Assembly (NCBI GenBank): GCA_021029095.1
Contig: JAJOHG010000119.1
Coordinates: forward strand, 1-64,000
Direction: 5' to 3'
Source of the DNA: Phellopilus nigrolimitatus
Lineage: Eukaryota; Basidiomycota; Agaricomycetes; Hymenochaetales; Hymenochaetaceae
Length of the DNA stretch: 64,000 bases
Below, one piece after another: positions 45,997 to 56,763 of this stretch (within the stretch, counting starts at the first letter, position 1; each line of letters opens with the position of its first letter). Under the pieces are notes generated by a model. The model was not told the origin of the DNA. It saw only the letters and a program-made list of their open reading frames with translations, and did no database searches. Position numbers and translations under genes: made by a program.

Positions 45997-47499
45997 ATTG
46001 ATGACATGGACTATATATGTGAGTGTCCGTGAAGTTTATGTGTGGGACTATCTATTCTGACACTTCATTCTTTTTTAAAGGGCTCTGGGCCCGACGGCGA
46101 CCGAGAAATCGATAAAGACTGTCTTGCATATCTAAGTCAAGTTCTCAACGTTTTCACCAATTGCTTCGCCTTTCTCTTTCTTTATGCGATTGAAAAGAGT
46201 CCAGCTCTTATCGTTCCGTCACCCTGTTTCGTCTGCTCTTTTTGTCTTATCCTTTCTCTAATGTTGAAAAGCCATGCTACCCATCGCTCAATGTATAGTT
46301 TCAATGTTTCGATTCTTGCAATTTTTTTTTTCGCATGCTAACCTCTGTCTTTTGAACCACAAGTGTATTCGATCAGCTCAAATATGTATCCCACCGCCTG
46401 TTCTAAATTAGCGAGACTTACGAGTGCGCTACCTGCTTTTCTTTCGACCTGAAATAGTGGCTTAATTCGCTTTAAAAAACGAGTCTTGCAAGAAACGTAC
46501 ACTGCTCGGGTTGTAAAGCATCACAGCACAGCACCTTATACTCACTTGCATTCCAATTAGTCCTGGAAGTACATTTGTATCCCCTAGATCTTCTAGAGCA
46601 AGCCAACTCTTCAAGAAACGTTTTATGCGCTTGCTAGTCTGCAAAAAAACATTCCTTTGGCTGTATCAGACTTTATAGGCTTTCCGAAATCACCTTTTTT
46701 CTAAAATCCCCTAAGATCTAAGCTTGTAGCAGCGTTTCGGGTGTCAATGGGAATATATTCAACGATTAGGAGACCTCGTGGAAACGTAGATAAATAGAGT
46801 GCTCCGTAGCACTGTGTAAACCTTACGAAGTTTTAGAGCTTTTTCTGCCTGGTTTGAACATGCTCGTGGTTCGGTCGAGAATTTAGTTTCGTGTCTCCAA
46901 CTCGCGTAAATTGGGGGTGGAATTGGCTGTCCTCGAAGCTCGAATTTCACTTGATGCATACAAAACTGATGTAAATAAGTTGTCCCCCCTTTTTTCTTTT
47001 ACCCCGGCCAGTGAGATCTCTCGAAGAGATCGAAAAGAAGTAAGGCATCAAAAACACTAGACATATGGGTAAACAAAATAGAACATCAAAATCCACCCAT
47101 TCAATTGGAGCTGAAGAATAGAGAAGAGATGACCACACGGTCTTCAGCGCGGGACTGTAATTTGATTTGGCGGCCGATTGCATGTTCAGCAAATGATATA
47201 CTCTTTCTGGGCATTTTACGCTTGGTGAGAAAAGATTTAGGATGAACAGCCATTCTGCGGTTTAAAAAAAAATCTACTTATATGAGCGTACACAAAGAAA
47301 TACTGTAAATAAGCATCGAGTGGACCGACGTCATGCCGCCAGGCGGCATGGCGGGTCACGGCGGCGAGAGAATTAGGCAATCTTATCCCAAAATGGAAGG
47401 GAACTCCGCCGGGATACAGTGCCACACCGACTGAAAAGGTCACCAGGTTTCTTTCCTTCTCCCCACCATCTTCGACCTCTCTGCTCTCTGTGCTCAAAG
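45997..47499. other. Intergenic region, right edge of the cluster
   Basis: AT-rich. The open frames at 46042-46341 and 46947-47192 have no recognisable product. Repeats of the cluster are absent. Confidence 0.5.
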
Positions 47500-49848
47500 A
47501 TGGCGACGACGGACAAAACGTCGGCGGACGCGCCTGACCTCACAGCAATTTTTGACAACTTGTTCATCGGAAAGTACGCGTCTGCGAGCTCGTCTTCCCG
47601 TTGTAGCGAGACTGACATCTACATTGCAGCTTAGCGTCTGCGACGACATTGCGTGATCATCCTGAGCTCGGCATCACTCACGTTCTCTCAGTATGTCCTG
47701 AGTATCCTGAGACGTCTCCGTCACCAAACGGCGAGCCGTCAGCAGGTGTTACTCGATGCCCGACTGTTGCGCAACCGCGGCATCGTTGCATACCAATCCA
47801 GGACTCTGAATACGAAGACATTCTCATTCATCTTCCGTCAGCCATTGCTTTCATCAAGGATGCACTAGACAGCTCGCAGTCTGAGGCGACCGCCTCTAAA
47901 GACGGGGAAACGTGTGTTCAGGAACGGGCTGACGCGAAACCTAATGTAACGGCACGAGAACGCTCATATGTGGCTTCCATACGGAAGTCCAAAGTTCTCG
48001 TACATTGCGTCATGGGTATCTCGCGCTCTACAACCGTGGTCTGCGCGTACTGTGAGCTTCTCTGCTTCTTTGCTTTCAGCGAAAATTCATTTTCAAGGTT
48101 AATTGCACAACTTTAGTAATGGCGACCCGCCATTTGTCTTTTCCCGCTGCGCTCATGCTCATACGAAGGCGTGAGCATTTTAATACCTTCTGATATATTT
48201 CATGTGTTGACAATTCACCTTTTCTCTCAGGACGTCCACAAGTCCATCCCAATTATGGATTTCGCCGGCAACTTACTATCTTCGCAGAATGCGATTACTT
48301 TACGGACTTTCCAGCTCCTGTCAGTTATCATCCAGCTCACACGGCGTGGATGCGCAAGCGAAAACGCGAGGCCGGGCGTTATCTCACTAGGGTGGGTGAC
48401 GTCGTGGAAATCAAACTCAAAGATAGCGAAGACGTGGCATTGTCAATCACCGAGTGAGCTTCGTCGAATTTCCATTCGCTGCGCGCTGTTTCTTAATCTA
48501 TTTTTGTTTCCAGCGACTTCCCGACCGATCCTGCTGAGGCCTCGTGTCTTCTAAGTGAGGTCGAAGCAACTCACTTTCTTAGCATTTCACCAGCCTCGTT
48601 GCCCCCCTTACCGCCCTCACCGCCCTCACCCGTAGTGTCCCCAATTCTAAAACCCGGCCGCCGGCCGCCAGTATTTGCATGTCCTTCTATCTCTGCATCG
48701 TCTAGCTCAGGCTCAAGCGTGAACTCGTCACCTGGCTCGGCCTTCTCCAGCCCTCCCTCTTCTCGGTCTTCGTCATTCTCTTTTGCGCACCAGCTCTCTT
48801 CTCTTTCGGGGCCGTCGACAGCCGCGACTTCCGTGACGTCTATTCCTTCTCTTCTACCGCCGTCAAAACTGCGCTTAGAGGCGTCCCTGGATGATGACGA
48901 GCCGAATTTCCTTGCCCTTGCTGGCGTAAAACATCATCACGTGGCAATTCCAGGTTCATCGCCTGTGGACTTGTTGGTTCGTCTAAACGAAACGGCATCG
49001 TTCATAAAACGCGCTTTTGGCGAGGACGAAGATTGCAATTCTGATTCGGGATGCTCAAGTTGGGACTCTGGGTCGGAGTCCGCGTCCGAGACAAGACGTA
49101 GGACGAAGGATGTTGGACAGCGGAGACATGTGCTCATCCACTGCACGACGGAATCGCGCGCGTGCGCCGTTGTATGTGCGTATCTCATGTCCTCTCGGGG
49201 GTTGACTCCTTCGCAGGCCTATAACGTACTCGAAGAAGGTGCGTCTCGGCTATTTTACTATTTCGTCCCTGCCTGGATCGCTTACGAAATTTAATATATG
49301 CAGCCCTCCCGCTTTTCAACCCGACGAAGTCATTCCTCGCGCAGCTCGAGCTCTTCCACGAATGCGCATGCAACCCCACACCGGCGCACCCGCTCGTGCG
49401 CGCCTGGCTCGCCGGCGGCCCGAAGAAGTCAGTTCTGGAACAAACGTCGTGTGCTGCGGCATTCCCGACTTCAAGCAGCTCACCCCCGCTCCAGCGCGAG
49501 CGCAAGGTTGTGAGCACACACTGGAAGAGCGACTCCGACGCGGAGGGCGACGCCGACTCGGCGTCGCTGCGCCGGAAGCTCGGCACGCCCGCGCGGTGCG
49601 GGTCCTTCACGAGCCCTCCCGCGCAAAGCGCGCAGACGTCCCAGGGAACGAACAGCCAGCCGATGCGAACGGCACTGCCAGCACCTCCGACATTGGAGGC
49701 CAGCGAGGCGCAGACGGCCGCGGGCGTGGACCTCGCGGCGCTGCTGCAGCGTTGCGAGGGCGTGGGGAACCCCGCGTTCGCGTTCGACGTGGAGGCGTTC
49801 CGCGGGGCACTGCGCGGGATCGCGGAGGGCGGGAAGACGGCCAGGTGA
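47500..49848 (+). CDS. Dual-specificity phosphatase with a second, degenerate phosphatase module
   Basis: Six exons, 47500-47573, 47630-48051, 48117-48170, 48231-48453, 48514-49238 and 49304-49848, encode 680 residues. The first DSP domain starts IFDNLFIGNLASA and has ITHVLSVCPEYP. Its signature is HCVMGISRSTT, with catalytic Cys151 and Arg157 (CX5R), followed by MATRHLSFPAAL. A long Ser/Pro-rich linker follows. The second module has HVLIHCTTESRACAVVCAY and SRGLTPSQAYNVLEEA, joined across intron 5 to PLFNPTKSFLAQLELF. Here Cys468 and Arg473 are only four residues apart and the P-loop glycine is lost, so it is probably inactive. A Ser-rich tail closes the protein. Role: dephosphorylation of an unknown Ser/Thr/Tyr phosphoprotein. 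Confidence 0.86.
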
Positions 49849-50262
49849 TGCGCGTGCGCTCTAGGCCGTCGGCAGTCGGAAGCTGACTTTTCTTGATGAC
49901 TTGTCAGAGGATACCAAGTAGTGCGAATGATGAAGTGTCGCGTTGTTATTTAGTGGTCGTGGGCTGGCCTCCTGCTGACTGTCGTCTGATACTGACTCCA
50001 GAATGTTTTCCAAACCATACCCTTGTCCATTGCTTTCGATTCTGTTATGTTACACGGTCCTTTGTTTTTTGTATGAATAGTTACGCTCCGCTGATCCTAT
50101 GTCTGAACATGCTTGTCCTTTTCTTGATGCAGATACTGTTGCTGATCGAGGAGTGCCGTTGACGCTTGCAAAATCTTCATCAGTCGATGGAAAGAGCGGC
50201 AAGTCCAGGAAAGCAAAACAAAGATTGACAGGTAACGAAGACTAAATGAATAAACAAAGAAA
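49849..50262. other. Convergent intergenic region
   Basis: 414 bp between the phosphatase (+) and SEC27 (-) 3' ends. No feature could be supported. Confidence 0.6.
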
Positions 50263-53200
50263 CTACGAATCATCCGGCGGCGTCTCAGGCGTCTCAGGCA
50301 CATCAGATACATCCACAAGGACAGGCGGCGATGGCTCTGTTCGAAATAAAACCGGCACATGAGCAAACACATCCCGCGCAGGACGAGTCAGAGACGCCTT
50401 GCTTACCGCCGTGCCCATTCAGCGTGATCCCCGCACGCTGCGCCGCAACGGCCTGCTCCCGCGCGAGCGCCTCTGCCCAGCCCTCTGCGAACAGCTCCGG
50501 GTTCTCCGCGGGCGACGCCGCGGCCGCCGCGAGCTTCTTGCGGTCCTTGGACGCGAGCTCCGCGCGCCACGCGTCCACCGCTTTTGGCACCAGACTGCGA
50601 CGGGTGGGGCGTGTCAGTGACTCCGGCCTTAAGAGGAGAGGAGAGATGGGAGGCGGCTTACCTCGGTGCGTAGGTCCGTGCGAAGAGCGCTGCTTCCGGC
50701 GCGCGCTCCGTCTTCACGAGGAGGTTGACGCAGGCCTCCGTGTCGCCGAGCTGCAGCCGGCTGGCGAACGCCAGGTTGTTTTGCCCCTTCTCCTCTGTAC
50801 AAAGTAGCTCTCTTTCAGCAAGACAGCCCTGATGTGCAGCAAGCGCTTTTGGAAGTTCTGCTTACCTGCCTGAACGGCGAGCTTCGTGAGCCCGGTCCTG
50901 TCGCCGATCGCGAGGAGCAGGAGCATCAGCGCGCTGAGGTCGCCCGCGCGCTCGAAACACTCTCGCGCGAGGTCGAAGCGCCACACGGCCAGCGCGCGGT
51001 CGCCGACGGCCTTCCACTTTGTCTCCGCCTCGGCGTCGGGGATGGTGCGCGTGATCTCGAGCGCCGCGTCGAGGTCGTCGAGTTGCAGCGAGAGGTCGAA
51101 CTTGTGGTCCGGGTCGGTCGTCACTTGGAGCGCCAATTCCCGCAAGTCTAATAGTAGGAAATAGTGTAAATAGTGTGTCCAACATAGTCTGAACCATGCT
51201 CCTTACCTCGCGCTTCTAAGAATCGAGCGACCTTGTTCCGCTGTTCTTTGGGTATTGACGGTAGGATCTCGGCAGCAGTGTCAGTGTCGCCTCGAAGGAT
51301 GGCCGATTGGTATTCGATGAGGTTCAGCGAGAGTGAGTAGCCGTAGATCCTGACTTCCTTGTCTGCGAGATACACACGATTGTGAGCGGGAATATAACCT
51401 AGGAGGTACATGGGACTTATCAGTGCATTAGCGAGTGAAATTATCAATTTAAGGCGTATATGCGGTAGGCTTACTTGTCGAAATGGGTGACGGTCTGCGT
51501 CTCGCTGCCGATGAGGTAGTTAAGCCGGTTTGCTGCGTTGGTGTAGATGAAGCAGTCGCCGATCCATTTGCAGGTCTTCACGCTTGAGAAAGGTAGATAC
51601 GTGAGATGCATGTTCAATCAATGAAAGAGGCAAACACAAACGTACTTCTCTGAGATTTCCGCGATGATGTCAAAAGCTTCCTCAACACCCTCGTCTCCGA
51701 TATCAGCGCCAGATTCGAGCGCAGCATTGTACGCATCCCGATCGAAGCGAAGGATGTAGAACGAGTCGTCGGCCGTTATCGTGACGAGATTGCCGGTTCC
51801 AGACCACGAAATCTGCAAAGCATTTCATGAGCTTCTCTAAACTCGGGGAATGAAAAGAAAGCAAAGAACGCACGTGTTTCGCCTCTACATCAATGCGCCG
51901 CACGATTTCGCCAGACTCCCAATCCCAGAACACGACGAAGCTGCTCGAGCGCGCAGCGAGAAGCGTGCCGCCGTGCAGACCCTCGATTGGCCACGAACCG
52001 ACGCCCTTCATACCGACGCCTCCTCGCTCCTTGAAGGCCTTGAATATGCGCAGCTTCGTCCTGCCCTCCAGCACCGCGTACGTGTTCGAGTCCCCGGCCC
52101 ACGCAAAGGACGAGCCAGACCCATACGCCTTGTTCCGCCATGCGAGTGCGGTGTATATGATATACTCGCCATCGCCAACCACGGTGATGAAGCGCCCGTT
52201 CGGGGAGTGCTGCAGCGAGGTCGCGTAGAGCTCCGTCGAGCCGAGCTCGCGCACGGGGAGGTGGATGCGCTGGCCCTCGGGCGTCTCGACGTCCGCGGCG
52301 GCCTGCAGATTCGCGGAGAGCACGTCGGTGTTGCGCGTGTAGACGAGCTTGCCGGCGGGGTCCATACTGAGCGCGGGCTCGTCGCGGCCGAGCTTGACGA
52401 CGACGACGCCCTCATCGAAGCCGACCGCGACGTCGTTCGCGTGCGGGCGCACGGCGACGCACCACGCGCGCTCGAGCGCGTAGCTGAGCGTGTTCTCGAG
52501 GCGGTACGTGCCGCTGTTCCAGAGCTTGACGGTGCCGTCCTCGCTGCCGCTAACGAGCAGCGGCAGGTTCGGGTGGAAGAGCGCGAAGGAGACGTTGTTC
52601 GTGTGGCCCTCCATCGTCTGCACGCAGCTCTTGCTGAGGTAGTCCCACACCTTGATCGTGCGGTCGTCGCCGACGGTGACGAGGTACGGTTTGTCCGCGC
52701 CCGGGTAGAACTCGACGTAGTTCACGCCGCCCTTCTCGTGCGCCTCGAGCGTGAAGTTGGGCGCGGACGCGCCGAGCGACCACATCTTGATCGTACGGTC
52801 GAGACACGACGACGCGAACGTGTTGGTGTCCTTCGGGTTGAACGCGAGGTTCATGATGTAGTGCGTATGGCCCTCAAAGATCTGGGAGGCCGTCAGCACG
52901 CCTGCATGGTGTCCGAGGAGGGGGGACAACGCACCCGGATGCACTTCCACTGCTTGTCCCAGTCCCAGGCCTTGATCGTCATGTCGTCGCAGCCGGTGAT
53001 GACGATGCTCAGCGTCGGATGGACGGCGAGGCACCGGATATAGTCCGGGTGCGCCTCGAACGCGGCGGCCTTCTCGTGCGTGTTGTAATTGAAGACACGC
53101 AGCTGGAAGTCGTCCGAGCCGGCGACGAACCAGTTCTTGCGCGGGATGAAGCGTACGCAGCGCACGGGGACCTCCGCGACCTCGAATGTTTTGATAAGCG

Positions 53201-53404
53201 CACCCGTCTCATGGTTGTATATGTTCACGCTGCCGTTGTAGAGCCCGGTCAGAAGCCATGGCTCCGTCGGGTGGAAGTCGACGGCCTTGACACGGTCTGA
53301 CCGCTGGAATAATTTTCTCTGCAAGAATAAAAGTACGAGTTGTAGTAAACTATTGAGTAATGTTCACAACGATAACGAGCACTGACATTGATGTCCAGCA
53401 GCAT
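50263..53404 (-). CDS. SEC27: Coatomer subunit beta-prime (COPI)
   Basis: Ten exons: 53404-53387, 53318-52935, 52881-51874, 51812-51646, 51582-51475, 51415-51207, 51147-50866, 50794-50662, 50594-50407 and 50336-50263, giving 856 residues, close to the usual 890-900. The protein opens MLLDIN, spliced to RKLFQRSDRVKAVDFHPTEP, with a six-codon first exon. WD40 repeats fill the first 300 residues (WLLTGLYNGSVNIYNHETGA, DDMTIKAWDWDKQWKCI, DRTIKMWSLGA, SEDGTVKLWNSGTYRLENTL). The second propeller and the helical solenoid follow (SGTGNLVTITADDSFYILRF, FERAGDLSALMLLLLAIGDR, KGQNNLAFASRLQLGD). It is a structural subunit of the Golgi-to-ER COPI coat and binds dilysine cargo signals through its WD40 domain. 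The short acidic tail PETPETPPDDS is variable. Confidence 0.95.
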
Positions 53405-53702
53405 CTCCGGTCCTTGGGAGTTTTTGGTTTAATTGTTAGGTTGTCGAGGACCAGGAGACGGTGCGTGTCTGTGCGTGTCATTCACTAACGCGTGTCAATT
53501 TGTATTCGTGAGAAATAAGCAAATCTACAAAATGGATGTAATGAGAGTGTACACAAGTAAGGAAAGGTCAAGTAAACGTTTTGTACACTTTTGTATACTT
53601 TGAAATTGTAGTCCCGACGGACCTCGGGCTTGATCTTGCACGACGCCGACCGCGTTCCCCCCGCACTCGCTCGTCGAGCTGGCGTTCTCCTCGGCTCCCG
53701 CC
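53405..53702. promoter_or_regulatory. Bidirectional promoter region, SEC27 (-) / hydrolase (+)
   Basis: 298 bp between two divergent start codons. No clear TATA box; a short A/T-rich stretch lies at about 53500-53600. Confidence 0.5.
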
Positions 53703-55191
53703 ATGACCGGCAACGCCACAAAATACCTCTCGCTCTCGCTGATCGCGCTGCCCTCGCTCTTTTTCGTCTTGCGCTTCCTCGCCTCGTTCCCGCTGCCACC
53801 CGTGCCCGTGCCCGCCTACCCGTCGCTGGCCTCCCTGCCGCGCGACGCGCGCTCCTGGACGATCTACCCGGAGGATTTCTACGAGGGCGGGAGTTACGTC
53901 AGCTTCCCCGTCGGAAGGGTGAGCAACGTCTTCCTTTGTCGGCGCGTCGAGTGTACGCCGTGCGGCATGTTGCTCACGCGGCTTCGTCTATCTCAAAGGT
54001 CCGCTACTGGGTGCTTGGCCCGGAGAACGGGAAGAAGGTACATCTGCAACCTAAGCACCTTCCGATTGTAAATTTTTTACGCGAAGCATACAGATCGTCT
54101 TGATTCACGGTCTGTCCGTGCCTGCGATCGTTTGGAAGGACGTCGCGCCGCAGCTAGCGGCGAAGGGGTTTCGCGTCTTAGTTTACGGTCCGCCACGCGT
54201 CTTCTCTTCTCCCTTCGTACTTCTTGACCTTGTACCCACAGATCTATATGGACGCGGCTACTCTGATGCCCCCAGCACGCCCTATCATGCCAGCTTGTAT
54301 ACCGTGCAACTTGCACTCCTGATGCAGCACGTGCGGTGGGATAACGCACACATCGCGGCCCTCTCTATGGCTCGTACCCTCCACGCTCTCGGAAGCTGTT
54401 CATTAGGCCTTACTCTATTTCTCACATCAGGGAGGGGGCATCGCAACGGCGTTCGCTGCATGCTTTCCTCACCTCACGACCGGCAAGATAGCGCTCATTG
54501 CGTCCACAGGGCTCCTTGAGGTACGCCGTCATGGTCATACTGCACACCCAAGCAGATAGCTCACACCGCGTCCAGGCGTCCGACCTGTCTCGCACGAGCA
54601 AACTCATGTCCCTGCCGCTGGTGCAGTACGTCACCTCCAGTGCGCCCTTCCGCGTAAGTCTGTCCAGGCGCAACCGTTATACATCGCTCATGCGCCTGCT
54701 CCAGCGCGTGCTCCAGAAACTAGGTGCGGGCGATCCGTCACCCAATCCGTTGCACGAGGTACGCACCGCACGCTCTCTTCTCTGGTTTAACTCTACGAAT
54801 TGGTGCCGACGTCACTCCAGATCGTGCAGATCCAGTCCGCGTACCTGCCGGGATACAACTACGCGATCGCCTCGTCGCTGCGAGACGGGCCCCTGCGCGG
54901 CCTGCGCCCCTCGTTCGCCGAGCTCGCCTCACGCAACACGAAGCTGCTGCTCATCTGGGTGCGTGCTCTTCCGCGCTTTACACTGCCCCTCTCGTTCTCA
55001 TTTTCTCAATTGTGCGGCACGTGCAGGGCACGGCGGACAACACGGTGCCGTACCGTTACGCGGCGCACATCCAGGCGCTCGTGCCCAACACAACGCTCCT
55101 CACCGTTGAGGACGGCTCGCACGACCTGACGGTGTCGCACCCCGACCTCGTCAGCAGCGCCCTTGTCAACTTCTTCGGCATCTCGAAATGA
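53703..55191 (+). CDS. Membrane-anchored alpha/beta hydrolase
   Basis: Nine exons: 53703-53918, 53999-54037, 54094-54187, 54242-54369, 54431-54520, 54576-54653, 54705-54758, 54821-54958 and 55027-55191, giving 333 residues. Residues 8-31 are a hydrophobic signal anchor. The fold is marked by IVLIHGLSVPAIVW (oxyanion region), DLYGRGYSDAP, the nucleophile elbow ALSMGGGIA with Ser158, the acid Asp283 in WGTADNTVP and His311 in GSHDLT. The substrate is unknown; esterase or lipase activity is likely. Exon 4 ends at ATG followed by GC, so intron 4 would be a GC-AG intron; this placement is chosen because it restores the elbow. Intron 6 (51 bp, GTAAGT...CAG) keeps frame even if retained. Confidence 0.85.
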
Positions 55192-56763
55192 ACATACTCG
55201 CCTCATCTTCGTTGGCTTTTCTTGACTCAAAAGGACAATCCCTCCTCTCCGCACTATCTTACTACCGCTGTTTCGTCTTTGGGACTAACGTTTCTGGCTC
55301 TCTCTACCATACACACTTCACGATTATAGCGCACCCGCACGCACCACACCGCCTTCACGTTTTCCGGCCGTTCTCTGCACTTCTGGTTACTTATTACTCA
55401 TACTGTCTGTTGTATCGCTTGGGTTACTACGTCGCTGTCAAGTACTTTATTGTCTTTCGGTTTAGTTTGTTTAGAAGAATTCGAATGTGTTTTACTATGT
55501 GCCGTCCGAGATTTCGACTTTGAAAAGAGTTGCACAAAAAGAAAGGTACATTCACCTACCCCAGCGGTTTCTGCTGACTCTTTCGGTGATTTAGGGTTAG
55601 AAAATGAAACTTCAGCTTTCTCGCTTGCTTTGTCATCATCAGCCAAAAAATGACATCTTCGTCACATTGTCCAAAATGAATCTCTTTTCATGGACTCTGT
55701 TTAGCAGATATACTATAAACGGTATAATATAGCTGATAGCAAGAAAGCTCAATTTTTACTTGCAAGTTCAAAAAGACTGAGTTGCATGATGCTATTCGAA
55801 CAGTGTTGGTGCTAGCGGCCCAGTAACCCAATGCCGAGATGCCGCTTTGTCTGCGTAAGCGATTATCGTTACCAAAAAAGGAAGAAAACCCTTTTATTCT
55901 TCACTTTTTGGCGCTTACACAGTTCGACAGCTACCTGTATATGCCAGGCGTCGAAATAGTAAGATGCTCAACTTTGAGCTCTCTTACTTCTGAAAAGGTC
56001 AAGTCTACATTACGCCATGGCAAGCTACATGTTACCATATGGCAAGAAAGAACTGACATCGACAACATCGGCCTCTTCCGTATTCAGCTTTTACAATAAA
56101 CACGTGTGATTCTTCCGCGCTGCTGTCGTGAAGATTACTCTCGAGGAGCAGTATCACAACCTTCGTATCTTCATCTCGTGGATCAAAGCACGCCGGGTAG
56201 CTTCTATTAATTCGCGTCAAACATCGGAGCACTGACCGGCCTTCCATCGCAGGCTCTTCTGACTGTCCAGATCACCTCTTCCAGTCAAGCACCGTCCTAA
56301 ATGCTTTAATTCGCTTTGCAATTATCTCATCGCCCGCAATCCCTCTCTATCTTCGCACGTCTTCTGCGAAAAGAGACTTTATATGATCATGCCAATTACT
56401 CAAATCGAGGAGACATGGCCTCGACGATTCAATTTCCGCGAGCACGTGTCTTGCGCATGTCGCGGCATCTTTCTTCGTGCAGAAGCTCAACGCGATTATC
56501 GCGCGTCCGGAGGCCGTATTCCACGGTGACGGGGGCAATTTCCGTGCCCTCTTCAAGGGATCACTAGCGTGCTGGGTGCCCAAGTCCCCCCGCCTCGATG
56601 TTTCCTGTAGGCATCGTGCTGCGCCTGATATGCGCGCCGGGGCACTTCAAATGCTCGCGAACCTCCCCTCGTCGCTCTCGTCACTCCCTCTCCTCCCTCC
56701 TCCCCATCGTTTCCTGAGGCGCCACCCACACCGCCCGCCCGCTCGCTATCTCCACCCACCGCG
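55192..56763. other. Intergenic region
   Basis: 1.57 kb with no supported gene. An open frame at 55450-55653 and another at 55839-56099 show no known motif. Low-complexity pyrimidine stretches occur near 56690, just before the next gene. Confidence 0.5.

Noticed and set aside
46042..46341. 99-codon frame with hydrophobic content after copy H
   Set aside because: Phe/Cys/Leu-rich translation of T-rich sequence, without gene context.
48546..48573. GTGAGG...CTTAG stretch as an intron in the phosphatase gene
   Set aside because: Only 28 bp, below any plausible intron size, and the frame is open through it.
51853..53040. Long plus-strand frame opposite SEC27
   Set aside because: Antisense shadow of the WD40 exon; the minus strand carries the conserved protein.
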